Source: Thermoproteota archaeon (lineage in GTDB: Archaea; Korarchaeota; Korarchaeia; Korarchaeales; Korarchaeaceae). Taken from it: 9,951 bases of DNA. Of the stretch, positions 1-5,907 are shown one piece after another. The position numbers and the translations under genes were made by a program. The notes below the pieces were generated by a model, which was not told where the DNA came from, did no database searches, and saw only the letters and a program-made list of their open reading frames with translations. The stretch is taken from contig QMVU01000017.1 of assembly GCA_003661265.1 (NCBI GenBank), positions 1 to 9,951 of the forward strand, given 5' to 3'. The number at the start of each line of letters is the position of its first letter. Positions within the stretch are counted from its first letter, which is position 1.

Positions 1-21
1 ACGCCCTTGGCGAATAAATCT

Positions 22-327
22 TTAGTTCTCTAATTCCTCCATAAACCTGCTTAGAAATCTCTCCATTTTCTCCACTTCAACCCAGTTTGCATCTATAAGA
101 TTCAGGAAGAGATCTGCTAATCTCTCTGCGATTCCCTCAGCCACAGGATTGACGATCCTTATCTCGCATACTGCCGACTTCAGGTGCTCTGCCAGCCTCT
201 TCCTGAATTTCTCCTTAGATGGTCTTAGAAGAGGCAACATCATCCTTACCTTGATCATGACTTTGTGCACATCGAGAACATATGACGATAAGGGGAAGTA
301 GAGAACCTCCTCGGGAAAAATTATCAA
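22..327 (-). CDS. hypothetical protein, 101 aa
   Basis: I do not recognise this protein. It starts with TTG (MIIFPEEVL) and the next in-frame Met is residue 24. No signal peptide or clear membrane segment is visible. Residues 35-50 are strongly basic, and the C-terminal half (about 62-101) is a charged, amphipathic, probably helical stretch ending in EELEN, which suggests a small cytoplasmic protein. It is divergent from the plus-strand cluster starting at 374, with 46 bp between the two TTG starts, so the two may share a regulatory region. No convincing ribosome site precedes the TTG. The only resemblance I see locally is a VNPVA string (residues 59-63) also present in the pilin-like protein at 5905-5627, which may be chance. 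Confidence 0.6.
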   Translation of the reverse strand: MIIFPEEVLYFPLSSYVLDVHKVMIKVRMMLPLLRPSKEKFRKRLAEHLKSAVCEIRIVNPVAEGIAERLADLFLNLIDANWVEVEKMERFLSRFMEELEN

Positions 328-373
328 AAAGAAAGTCCTAGAAATACCGCATTCGCGAACTACTTCTCATAGG

Positions 374-751
374 TTGAATCAGACCGTATCCTATGCATTA
401 ATAGGGGCATTGAGTTTAGTTAGCCTGCTAGCATCTCTACATGCAGTACACCCCTTCGTCCTAGATGTTAGGAAGAAAATAGAGAGCAAGTGTGCCTATT
501 CTGTGCTTGGTACAACGAGTAACCTGATTAGCTCGGTTGTCGGAGGTGGAAGCGCGGAGGGGATCGTATTCACGCCCCTTGAGGTTGAGCTTTCGTCCAA
601 CGGCAAATTTCTCTCCGCCTGTTGCGGAGATTTCAGGATAGAGCTGGAATTTCCCTTTGAAATCTCTCCGTTAAACACCTCAGTAAGGGGGTTGGTTAGG
701 ATAAGAGCAGAATGGGTTGAAGAAGGGGTTTCTCTGGTGGTCAGGGGATGA
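374..751 (+). CDS. small N-terminally membrane-anchored protein, possible minor pilin-like subunit
   Basis: A 125-aa protein with a TTG start; the frame upstream of 374 contains no ATG/GTG/TTG start back to about 332. Residues 6-26 form one hydrophobic segment after only five residues (MNQTV), so the rest (27-125) is probably outside the membrane. The exterior part begins with PFVLDVRKKI (27-36), a motif that recurs in the 91-aa protein at 1198-1473. A Gly-rich turn lies near 57-59 and Cys residues at 40, 83 and 84, followed by beta-like strands. There is no class III prepilin leader (no G followed by E at +5). It is the first gene of the plus cluster and its TGA overlaps the next ATG (ATGA, 748-751). 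The membrane topology is a reading of the sequence; a role with the neighbouring type IV filament genes is inference. Confidence 0.7.
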   Translation: MNQTVSYALIGALSLVSLLASLHAVHPFVLDVRKKIESKCAYSVLGTTSNLISSVVGGGSAEGIVFTPLEVELSSNGKFLSACCGDFRIELEFPFEISPLNTSVRGLVRIRAEWVEEGVSLVVRG

Positions 752-1095
752 ATAGGGAGATAGGTGAGGCCATAAGAACCCTGATTTTCGTATCGCTGCT
801 TTTGGCATCAACCGCGATATCCGTGAGTCTGGCGCATTTAAGGGTCAAAAATTTCGGAAACAGATTGGCTATGTCCCTAGTTATTCTGAGCGAGAGAGCT
901 TCAGAGCATAAAGTGGAAATAACCTTAGAACTGCCAGATGGCAACTACTCATTGCTCTTCTTCGATAACGGATCTGCCCTCTTCTCAATGGGAGGGTATA
1001 AGGTTCTCTTAGAAGGCTTTCCATCTGATCTAGGGGCTGAGATACGTGGAGGGAGGAAGTTACATATAGGTGCTGGGAGGTCGGGAGATGGATGA
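748..1095 (+). CDS. small N-terminally membrane-anchored protein, possible pseudopilin-like subunit
   Basis: A 115-aa protein starting at the ATG inside the ATGA overlap with the preceding gene, with GGTGGTC just upstream as ribosome site. After MNREIGEAIR, residues 11-29 are hydrophobic. A short helix follows (about 34-53), and then a beta-rich ectodomain with alternating hydrophobic residues (56-92) and a Gly/basic tail (GGRKLHIGAGRSGDG, 101-115). A TM-helix followed by a small beta sheet is the general plan of type IV pilins and pseudopilins, but the Gly cleavage site they need is absent, so the anchor is probably kept. The gene overlaps the next, very short gene by 8 bp. I cannot assign a family. 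Confidence 0.7.
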   Translation: MNREIGEAIRTLIFVSLLLASTAISVSLAHLRVKNFGNRLAMSLVILSERASEHKVEITLELPDGNYSLLFFDNGSALFSMGGYKVLLEGFPSDLGAEIRGGRKLHIGAGRSGDG

Positions 1096-1189
1096 AGAGA
1101 TAGTAGACGTTCTCTGGTTCCTCCTAGTAGTAGCGGCGCTTGTTCTTTCCGTCTTGGCAAATAATCCAAGCCCAATACCGATAAGGTGA
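1088..1189 (+). CDS. 33-aa single-TM microprotein
   Basis: A 33-codon gene easily missed because of its size. It begins MDEEIVDVLWFLLVV; residues 8-24 are a clean hydrophobic segment, and the tail is NNPSPIPIR. Three features support it. A strong ribosome site, GGAGGT at 1076-1081, lies six bases before the ATG. It fills the only gap in a chain of otherwise overlapping genes. It shares its neighbours' layout: acidic or polar start of a few residues, then one membrane span. It overlaps the previous gene by 8 bp, and its stop codon lies within the ribosome site of the next gene. The acidic start and nearly absent ectodomain suggest a membrane assembly or stator factor rather than a pilin; that is inference. 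Confidence 0.6.
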   Translation: MDEEIVDVLWFLLVVAALVLSVLANNPSPIPIR

Positions 1190-1190
1190 T
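1183..1190 (+). promoter_or_regulatory. ribosome binding site deciding the TTG start at 1198
   Basis: AAGGTGAT matches the archaeal anti-Shine-Dalgarno tail and lies seven bases before the TTG at 1198. It contains the TGA stop of the 33-aa gene, so the two genes are probably translationally coupled. An in-frame TGA at 1192-1194 rules out any earlier start. Confidence 0.6.
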
Positions 1191-1197
1191 ATGAGGG

Positions 1198-1473
1198 TTG
1201 AGAACTCTCGCTCTGCTCATCGGAGTCTTCCTCATATCTCTTCTCGCCATGAACATGGCGATAAATAGGGTAACTCCGTTTTGGACTGTTGAAGTTAGGA
1301 AAGAGATTGCCAAAAGGTCCGTTGAGCTTTTCTGGGAGAAAGGAGTTAGATTGATTTGGGAAGGCGGTTATGAGGAAAACATCACTTCCTATAACTTAAG
1401 TCTAAGAATAGGGATCCCTGTGCCAGGAGAACCAGAAATGATCTACGTCGAGATTTATGGGGGTAACAATTGA
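1198..1473 (+). CDS. small N-terminally membrane-anchored protein, paralogue-like to the 374-751 product
   Basis: A 91-aa protein with a TTG start, fixed by an in-frame stop at 1192-1194 and a good ribosome site (1183-1190). Residues 3-22 are a membrane segment preceded by only MR. The external part starts VTPFWTVEVRKEI (25-37), closely resembling VHPFVLDVRKKI in the 125-aa protein of the same cluster, with one inserted residue, so the two are probably paralogues. Two N-glycosylation sequons (N61-I-T, N66-L-S) fit an outward-facing chain. The C-terminal half looks beta-rich. The gene ends in a TTGA overlap with the next gene. Function unknown; a minor filament subunit or FlaF/FlaG-like stator is possible. 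Confidence 0.7.
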   Translation: MRTLALLIGVFLISLLAMNMAINRVTPFWTVEVRKEIAKRSVELFWEKGVRLIWEGGYEENITSYNLSLRIGIPVPGEPEMIYVEIYGGNN

Positions 1474-2462
1474 GGGAGATCCTAGCCATTCTATCCATAG
1501 TTGTTTTGATGCTCCCAATTTTCTTCATCCCAGATGCCAGAGTAGTAGATAGCACAATAATAGACGCCGCCCTCGCCGAGAACTCGGCTTGGATGGAGTG
1601 TGAGATTGCCTTACCGAGATATCTCTCGTTCATCAGATGTCTGATAGACAGGTGGCTGGTCGAAAATTATGGAAGGGACGTAGATGAAGTCAGGCTCCCG
1701 ATCACCTTAGAAACAGATGAATGGAAGACTTACGCGGAGAACGAAGCCAGGAACAGGGGGGTAGAGCTAACCTCAAACTTAACTCCAGTGAGATTAGGCA
1801 TGTTTCTTTGGGCTAATGAATCACAAAACAGGGTTTTTGCTGGAAAATGCAGAGAGGGGGCTATAGGGGTAAGAGGTTTCATGTCCATCTTAGTTATCTC
1901 AAGAAGAGGTTTTGCAGAAGCAACCGCTCGTAGAAATTACTCTATTTCAGTCTGTCATCCTTGTATCTATTTCCTGATAAAGAAGGCACATGAGGACGTG
2001 GAAATAGGTCTAGAAAACATCTTTCCAAAGGAGGTAGTAGTGGTAGGTACGAGCACTAGTTATGCTGGAGCTGTTTCTCTGCTGAAAGCCAGATTTTTAA
2101 GATTTGATGAGGAGGTAAACGAATTCTTAACCTCTAAAAGAAGGGAGTACTCTCCTAGAGGGGCCATAATAAAATCCAGTGTGAAGAAGAAGGTTCTCAC
2201 ATCGAGAAAGGGTAACATCGTCGAATTGCACGCAATATACAGGTTTCACATAGAGGTTTGGGATAGAGAGGTTCTCTACTGGGCTGGAAACCTCAGGAAA
2301 GACTGGTACCTGAAGAACGACCTTAAGTTTGAGTTAAGGATGTCGTGCAGGATCATTGAGATGGAGGGAGACATTACCCTTCCTGCAAGATCAGAAGGGG
2401 ATGTGAGCCCAAAGGGGAATGAGGGTGGAAGGGAAATAGAGTGGTTAAAGGGAGCGAGATGA
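1470..2462 (+). CDS. N-terminally anchored 330-aa extracytoplasmic protein with CxxC
   Basis: The largest product of the plus cluster. The TTG start overlaps the previous stop (TTGA), with GGGGGT at about 1459-1464 as ribosome site. Residues 4-21 form a membrane anchor with a three-residue leader; the remaining ~310 residues are probably outside. It has six Cys (44, 57, 127, 162, 165, 293), with C162-H-P-C165 a CxxC pair that could be a disulfide or metal site. Sequons occur at N103-L-T, N116-E-S and N156-Y-S. Hydrophobic segments at 137-144 and 187-204 look like core strands or helices rather than membrane spans. The C terminus (305-330) is charged and likely disordered. By position and size, after several small TM-anchored genes, it recalls the large capping pseudopilin GspK of type II secretion, but I see no sequence evidence for that. 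Family unrecognised. Confidence 0.75.
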   Translation: MREILAILSIVVLMLPIFFIPDARVVDSTIIDAALAENSAWMECEIALPRYLSFIRCLIDRWLVENYGRDVDEVRLPITLETDEWKTYAENEARNRGVELTSNLTPVRLGMFLWANESQNRVFAGKCREGAIGVRGFMSILVISRRGFAEATARRNYSISVCHPCIYFLIKKAHEDVEIGLENIFPKEVVVVGTSTSYAGAVSLLKARFLRFDEEVNEFLTSKRREYSPRGAIIKSSVKKKVLTSRKGNIVELHAIYRFHIEVWDREVLYWAGNLRKDWYLKNDLKFELRMSCRIIEMEGDITLPARSEGDVSPKGNEGGREIEWLKGAR

Positions 2463-2494
2463 GAGCTGATTTCAGCACCTTGTTCCAGAGGAGC

Positions 2495-3148
2495 TTATGA
2501 TCGATTTGTGAGGGACATGTGGGGTCTTCTTGAGAAATTGCTGAAGAACCTCCTTCTTGAGATAAATGTGTATCTAAAGGCCATTAATAGTATGTTTAAA
2601 GCCTTGCTCCCAATCCTCTTAATCCTCTGGTTCGTCCTCTGGATCCTGAATGTGGAGGACCTAAGAGAACTAGAAAAGTACATCAGATGGTGGATTTTGC
2701 TTTGCCTAGTGATTATAGGCATATCACAGGGACTCTCTTTGCTGATAACCGCAAGAATAAGGTGATTAAGACCTCCAACTGATTTCTTGATGAAGATCAT
2801 CATGAGAGAGAAAAAGAGATAAAATGAGTGAAAGTAACCCCTTCCTCTGGCTAGAGCTAGTAAGAAGGATAAAATAAGCATCGAACATAAATCTTGAGTG
2901 GAAAGAAGTGGAGAAATAGCGATTATCAGTTTACAGTCTCCCCCTCCAAAACCAACCCTATAAAGCGCTAGGGATAGTGATGTGGATGATAGAATCCTGA
3001 TGAAAACACGAAAAGCAGGTCCTTGTAGTGAGGAAATGAGGGAATTTAATGCCAACAGGGATAAGATCCACTTGTTAGGGATCTTATGGGTCTTTAAATC
3101 TAGAAGCATGCTTAAGAAGGCTTCTAGCGTAGCTATGAGTAGGAGCAT
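2495..3148 (-). CDS. type IV prepilin peptidase (A24 family), C-terminal tail doubtful
   Basis: An aspartic membrane protease that cuts class III (type IV pilin-like) leaders on the cytoplasmic side. The two expected catalytic aspartates are visible: D17 in DLKTHKIPNKW just after TM1, and D71 in GFGGGDCKL, the GxGD signature. Hydrophobic segments near 1-15, 28-40, 46-63, 73-83, 88-100 and 107-120 give the usual six-span core, complete by about residue 127. Residues 129-217 are Ser/Arg-rich, lie exactly opposite the 85-aa plus-strand gene, and look like antisense sequence. A one-base shift in the 2769-2850 stretch would instead stop the protein at 2766. The gene follows the second platform gene by 3 bp. 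The presumed substrate is the 92-aa pilin. The identity is strong; the 3' end is not. Confidence 0.85.
   Translation of the reverse strand: MLLLIATLEAFLSMLLDLKTHKIPNKWILSLLALNSLISSLQGPAFRVFIRILSSTSLSLALYRVGFGGGDCKLIIAISPLLSTQDLCSMLILSFLLALARGRGYFHSFYLFFSLMMIFIKKSVGGLNHLILAVISKESPCDMPIITRQSKIHHLMYFSSSLRSSTFRIQRTNQRIKRIGSKALNILLMAFRYTFISRRRFFSNFSRRPHMSLTNRS
2508..2765 (+). CDS. 85-aa two-TM membrane protein
   Basis: A GTG start is shown; ATG at 2517 (residue 4) is an alternative. An amphipathic helix (4-28, WGLLEKLLKNLL...) precedes two membrane segments at about 31-48 and 60-80 and a short basic end (ARIR). The Leu-rich, Trp-containing composition and ordinary codon use look like a real gene rather than a shadow. 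The whole gene is antisense to residues 129-217 of the prepilin peptidase ORF, and it ends at 2765. It is in the same frame as the 330-aa gene, separated by that gene's TGA (2460-2462) and 15 sense codons, and a short ORF in another frame begins at an ATGA (2459-2462), so the true N terminus may differ. Function unknown; a membrane partner of the filament platform is plausible by context. Confidence 0.6.
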   Translation: MRDMWGLLEKLLKNLLLEINVYLKAINSMFKALLPILLILWFVLWILNVEDLRELEKYIRWWILLCLVIIGISQGLSLLITARIR

Positions 3149-3151
3149 TTT

Positions 3152-3727
3152 TCATCCAATTAGGTTGCTAAGAAAGAAGGTGGTGGACAGAAACGGTATT
3201 AGATAATATGCTAACCACTTAACACCTACCTCAAGCTCTTCGATCATAAATAGAGCGAAAGCAGCTCCAACAAATCCAAATGACAGGGAGCTATCGTATG
3301 ATGACCCCATGATCAAGTAAAGTAGGAGCTCAGAGATCTTCGAGAACGCAGCGGATATTACCCCCAAAATCACAATCAAGGACCTTGCCAGATTCCTCCT
3401 ACTTTTAAGAAGGGCTCTCCTCTCAGCCTCTAATTCTTCCAGTGCGCGCATAATGGATGCGGTGTCCCTGAGCACCCTGCTGATGAATTCAGGATCGGCC
3501 TCAGAGGTTAGCATATCGGTCAGCCATGGACCATAATCCCCGAAAACTGTTTTAAGATCCTCCATAATCTCCTTTACTGTTTTGTCATCCGCAAGGGCTT
3601 TCATTATTATGCTTCTTACTTCAGGGCTCCGAGAAGCAATTTGCCTGAGAGCTGCCAGAGGATTTAGGTTCAGTTGCAGGTGGTCAGCCAATGCCTCCAC
3701 TATAACCGTTTTTGATTCATTTTCCAT
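3152..3727 (-). CDS. TadC/GspF-like platform protein, second (C-terminal) half
   Basis: A 191-aa inner-membrane platform component expected to sit under the pilus and bind the ATPase. Residues about 8-105 are all-helical and charged, like the cytoplasmic T2SSF (GspF/PilC) domain, followed by membrane segments near 114-138, 146-162 and 169-188. It lacks the N-terminal span found in bacterial TadB/TadC (about 300 aa) and is far shorter than one-piece archaeal FlaJ/TadC proteins. The ATG is set by a perfect AGGAGGT at 3735-3741; the gene overlaps its upstream partner by 28 bp and precedes the peptidase by 3 bp. Assignment rests on domain shape and position between the ATPase and peptidase; residue-level motifs are weak. 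Confidence 0.7.
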   Translation of the reverse strand: MENESKTVIVEALADHLQLNLNPLAALRQIASRSPEVRSIIMKALADDKTVKEIMEDLKTVFGDYGPWLTDMLTSEADPEFISRVLRDTASIMRALEELEAERRALLKSRRNLARSLIVILGVISAAFSKISELLLYLIMGSSYDSSLSFGFVGAAFALFMIEELEVGVKWLAYYLIPFLSTTFFLSNLIG

Positions 3728-4203
3728 AGCATAAACCTCCTGATCACGAATCTAAAAGCAGAAATCACGAGCACGAGGATGGAAATTGGGTAGAGTAGGG
3801 AGGGCGGTATAGTACCCAGGGCAGAGGCGCTCGCCAACAACATCATCGTTAAGAAGGCCATGGACAATCTAATGGCCAATTTACGGTCAATTTCCCTGTT
3901 TTCAAACTCTATTTCCGTTCTTATGAATTTTTTTAGGGTGTTTACGATGTCCTGAGAGTCCGCTCCTTGAAGGAGGGACTTAATAGCCGCTCCTAAGGGT
4001 TTATACTTCAATCTATCACAGAAATCGTTTAACTCCTTTGAAAGCGAATGGCCCTCAATCGATGAAGCTAAAAAGATCCTTTTCATGTCTTCTGAATAGG
4101 AGCTCACTCCAGATCTAGCAACAAGCTCTACAGCTTTAACTTGGCTCCAAGTAAGCCCCAGGGAAAACAGCTGGATAAACCTCATAACTTGCTTTCGATC
4201 CAT
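3700..4203 (-). CDS. TadB/GspF-like platform protein, first (N-terminal) half
   Basis: A 167-aa protein with an N-terminal helical cytoplasmic domain (about 5-105), including a SIEGHSLSKELNDF stretch typical of T2SSF repeats, where a helical pair carries G-x-S-L, and then two membrane segments (about 111-130 and 135-154) and a basic tail. It is the motor-facing half of a platform whose second half is encoded directly downstream. The start ATG has AAGGAGGGG just upstream (4209-4217) and lies 22 bp inside the end of the ATPase gene, so translation of motor and platform is probably coupled. Both halves total only 358 residues, very small for this family. The identification is structural and contextual. 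Confidence 0.7.
   Translation of the reverse strand: MDRKQVMRFIQLFSLGLTWSQVKAVELVARSGVSSYSEDMKRIFLASSIEGHSLSKELNDFCDRLKYKPLGAAIKSLLQGADSQDIVNTLKKFIRTEIEFENREIDRKLAIRLSMAFLTMMLLASASALGTIPPSLLYPISILVLVISAFRFVIRRFMLWKMNQKRL
3735..3741 (-). promoter_or_regulatory. strong ribosome binding site for the second platform gene
   Basis: AGGAGGT on the minus strand sits seven bases before the ATG at 3727. It lies inside the end of the upstream platform gene and fixes the start against the nearby ATG at about 3733, which belongs to the upstream gene's frame. Confidence 0.6.
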
Positions 4204-5630
4204 AGAGTCCCCTCCTTCAGCCTTTCGATTAACTCCCCATTGGTTTTTGAGCCCAAAGTAGCTCTAATCATCGCAAGAAAGCTCTCTGAGGGCCTGGGTT
4301 CCACCTCTTCCCATCCTCCCTCCCCGTACCTATAGAGCCTTTCGGCAACCCTGAATCCCATGAACAAAACCAAGCATCCCAGCAAAGCGTCCTCCGATCC
4401 CCATCTAATCCATTTTCTCTCCAAGGAGATTGGATCTCTTGCATGCGTCGTCGCTATAACTCTAAATCCGCTTTCCTTAGCTAGGGCGAATGCTCTTGCG
4501 TGTTCTTCCGTTAGGATCTCTCCCAAGAAGACGAGATCTGGATTTCTGTGCAGGAAGGTTGTTACCATGCTCTCCCTATCGCCAGGGAAGACGTATGGAT
4601 GATGCTTCAAGCCATATTCCGAGAAATCCTCGATTTCCCTTACTTCCTCGATGCTCACAATTCTCCACTCCTTATCGGAGTAAGCTAGGATCGAATTGGC
4701 TAAAGTAGTCTTTCCTACGCCCGTCCTCCCAGCTATGAGGATCGGCTGCCTCTCATACATGGCCTCCACCAAGCAGGCTGCAAGCTCCTCCCTTATGGTA
4801 CCTAGCGCTATTAGCCGTGACATCGGGAGTCTTGGAAGTGCTGAAAGGTTCCTGGCATCAAAAGTGGGCTTTGATACAGGAGGAATGTCGACAGCAAGCC
4901 TCACCTTAGAGTCTCTCAAGGTAAATTCCACTTTCACCGTCGGTCTGCTCAGATTCAAAGCCCCATATGGATGGAGCTCTACTATGGTTCTAATCTTTTC
5001 AAACTCCCTTTCATCCAAGACCAAATTGCTTATCTCTACTCTTCCAGCCTCAATGTGATCTATGTAGATTGGGGAGCCCTCAACCCCATATATTTCAGTT
5101 ACGTCCTTTCCTGTAGCTAACAAAAGGACTGGCCACACTTTTGTAGACCTGACAGCTGCCTCCAAAATCAGATTTTCATCTAAAACCTCTTTAGGGCCAA
5201 GAATTTTCTTTATCTGCCTCATTCTAAACCTTATGACGTCCCAAACGTCAAGATCCAGCGAGTCCTCTGGATAAATTCCCTCCATCAATTTGGAGATGCC
5301 GATCACCGAAATCATCGTTCTTGGATCGGTAGTCCAACTTCTTGGCACGAAACAAACCTTTTCGTTGCATCTGGCGAGAAAAGCGCATTCAAGATCCTCT
5401 ATAATGCTATCAAAATGCAAATCTGGCGTTTTAAGCGGAGGATATGGGGTTTCTTTGACGAAGGAAATGTGCTTCTTGCTCCCAAAGGCCGCCAACAGCC
5501 TCGCATTATCGTAAGTTTGATAGGGCTTGAGGAAGAGGTCAAGGGAGAATTCCCTCATCCACTTCATTGCCGCAGCCACGTACTTGCGATATGGTTCTTC
5601 CTGCAGGTCAAGCTTCAATAGGTAGCTCAC
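4182..5630 (-). CDS. type IV filament / type II secretion system ATPase (TadA/CpaF, VirB11-PilT superfamily)
   Basis: The 482-aa cytoplasmic hexameric motor that powers assembly of the neighbouring pilin on the GspF-like platform. Residues about 1-260 are a poorly conserved N-terminal region ending in the beta-rich domain that precedes the ATPase core. The core shows Walker A GRTGVGKTT (301-309), an Asp/Glu-box-like IVSIEEVREI (324-333), Walker B DLVFLGEIL (365-373, Glu371), and a His-box-like ATTHARDP (393-400). The Arg usually following the Walker B GE[IV] is Leu373 here, a mild divergence. The gene starts with GTG overlapping the pilin stop (GTGA) and overlaps the first platform gene, giving the order pilin, motor, platform 1, platform 2, peptidase. 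The superfamily is certain; whether it drives a pilus, an adhesin or a secretion pseudopilus is not visible. Confidence 0.93.
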   Translation of the reverse strand: MSYLLKLDLQEEPYRKYVAAAMKWMREFSLDLFLKPYQTYDNARLLAAFGSKKHISFVKETPYPPLKTPDLHFDSIIEDLECAFLARCNEKVCFVPRSWTTDPRTMISVIGISKLMEGIYPEDSLDLDVWDVIRFRMRQIKKILGPKEVLDENLILEAAVRSTKVWPVLLLATGKDVTEIYGVEGSPIYIDHIEAGRVEISNLVLDEREFEKIRTIVELHPYGALNLSRPTVKVEFTLRDSKVRLAVDIPPVSKPTFDARNLSALPRLPMSRLIALGTIREELAACLVEAMYERQPILIAGRTGVGKTTLANSILAYSDKEWRIVSIEEVREIEDFSEYGLKHHPYVFPGDRESMVTTFLHRNPDLVFLGEILTEEHARAFALAKESGFRVIATTHARDPISLERKWIRWGSEDALLGCLVLFMGFRVAERLYRYGEGGWEEVEPRPSESFLAMIRATLGSKTNGELIERLKEGTLWIESKL

Positions 5631-5905
5631 CCGGCGGTTAGGTTCCCTTCTGTCAAGTTCTCACTCTCTGATCCCCAAAGATTGCTGAGGTGCTCACCTA
5701 ACCATTCTACGAAATCCGAAAATTTCTCTTCTGTAAGATCTGGGAGATTCCATAGGAATTCCAGTGCATTTGCCACCGGATTTACCACAAGAGCAAAGAA
5801 GGCAGCTATCGTAGCGGCTATCAAAAGGGCGGTCTCAGTGGTTTGGGTTAATCCGGACTCGTCATCCAAAAATTCCTCGAGAAACCTCTTGAATTTCTCG
5901 AACAT
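5627..5905 (-). CDS. type IV pilin-like protein with class III signal peptide
   Basis: A 92-aa candidate major filament subunit. The leader MFEKFKRFLEEFLDDESG (1-18) is charged and ends in Gly; LTQTTETALL (19-28) follows, then a hydrophobic helix to about residue 41. The DESG junction strongly recalls bacterial Flp pilins (DESG then ATAIEY), and a Thr/Gln-rich stretch with one Glu before the helix is the usual prepilin peptidase recognition area. Here Glu24 is +6 from Gly18, not the usual +5. The ectodomain (42-92) is short, helical, Trp-bearing and acidic, ending with two sequons, N83-L-T and N88-L-T. The gene precedes and overlaps the ATPase gene. A short ORF and a TATA-like box lie just upstream. 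Expected processing is by the A24 peptidase of this operon. Confidence 0.85.
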   Translation of the reverse strand: MFEKFKRFLEEFLDDESGLTQTTETALLIAATIAAFFALVVNPVANALEFLWNLPDLTEEKFSDFVEWLGEHLSNLWGSESENLTEGNLTAG

Positions 5906-5907
5906 CT

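Noticed and set aside
325..375. Divergent promoter elements between the two TTG starts
   Set aside because: The 46-bp gap is AT-rich, but no TATA or BRE sequence stands out at a proper distance from either start, so I did not list a site.
945..1313. 122-codon minus-strand ORF opposite the small plus-strand genes
   Set aside because: Its sequence is Arg/Pro/Ser-rich with no ribosome site, and it is antisense to three genes that have good starts, overlaps and membrane segments.
2982..3206. 74-codon plus-strand ORF opposite the peptidase start
   Set aside because: It covers the antisense of the catalytic GGGD and DLKT segments. The peptidase motifs establish the minus strand as coding.
4360..5621. 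Several 68-120-codon plus-strand ORFs across the ATPase gene
   Set aside because: All are antisense to a gene with unmistakable Walker A and B motifs and have no supporting start signals.
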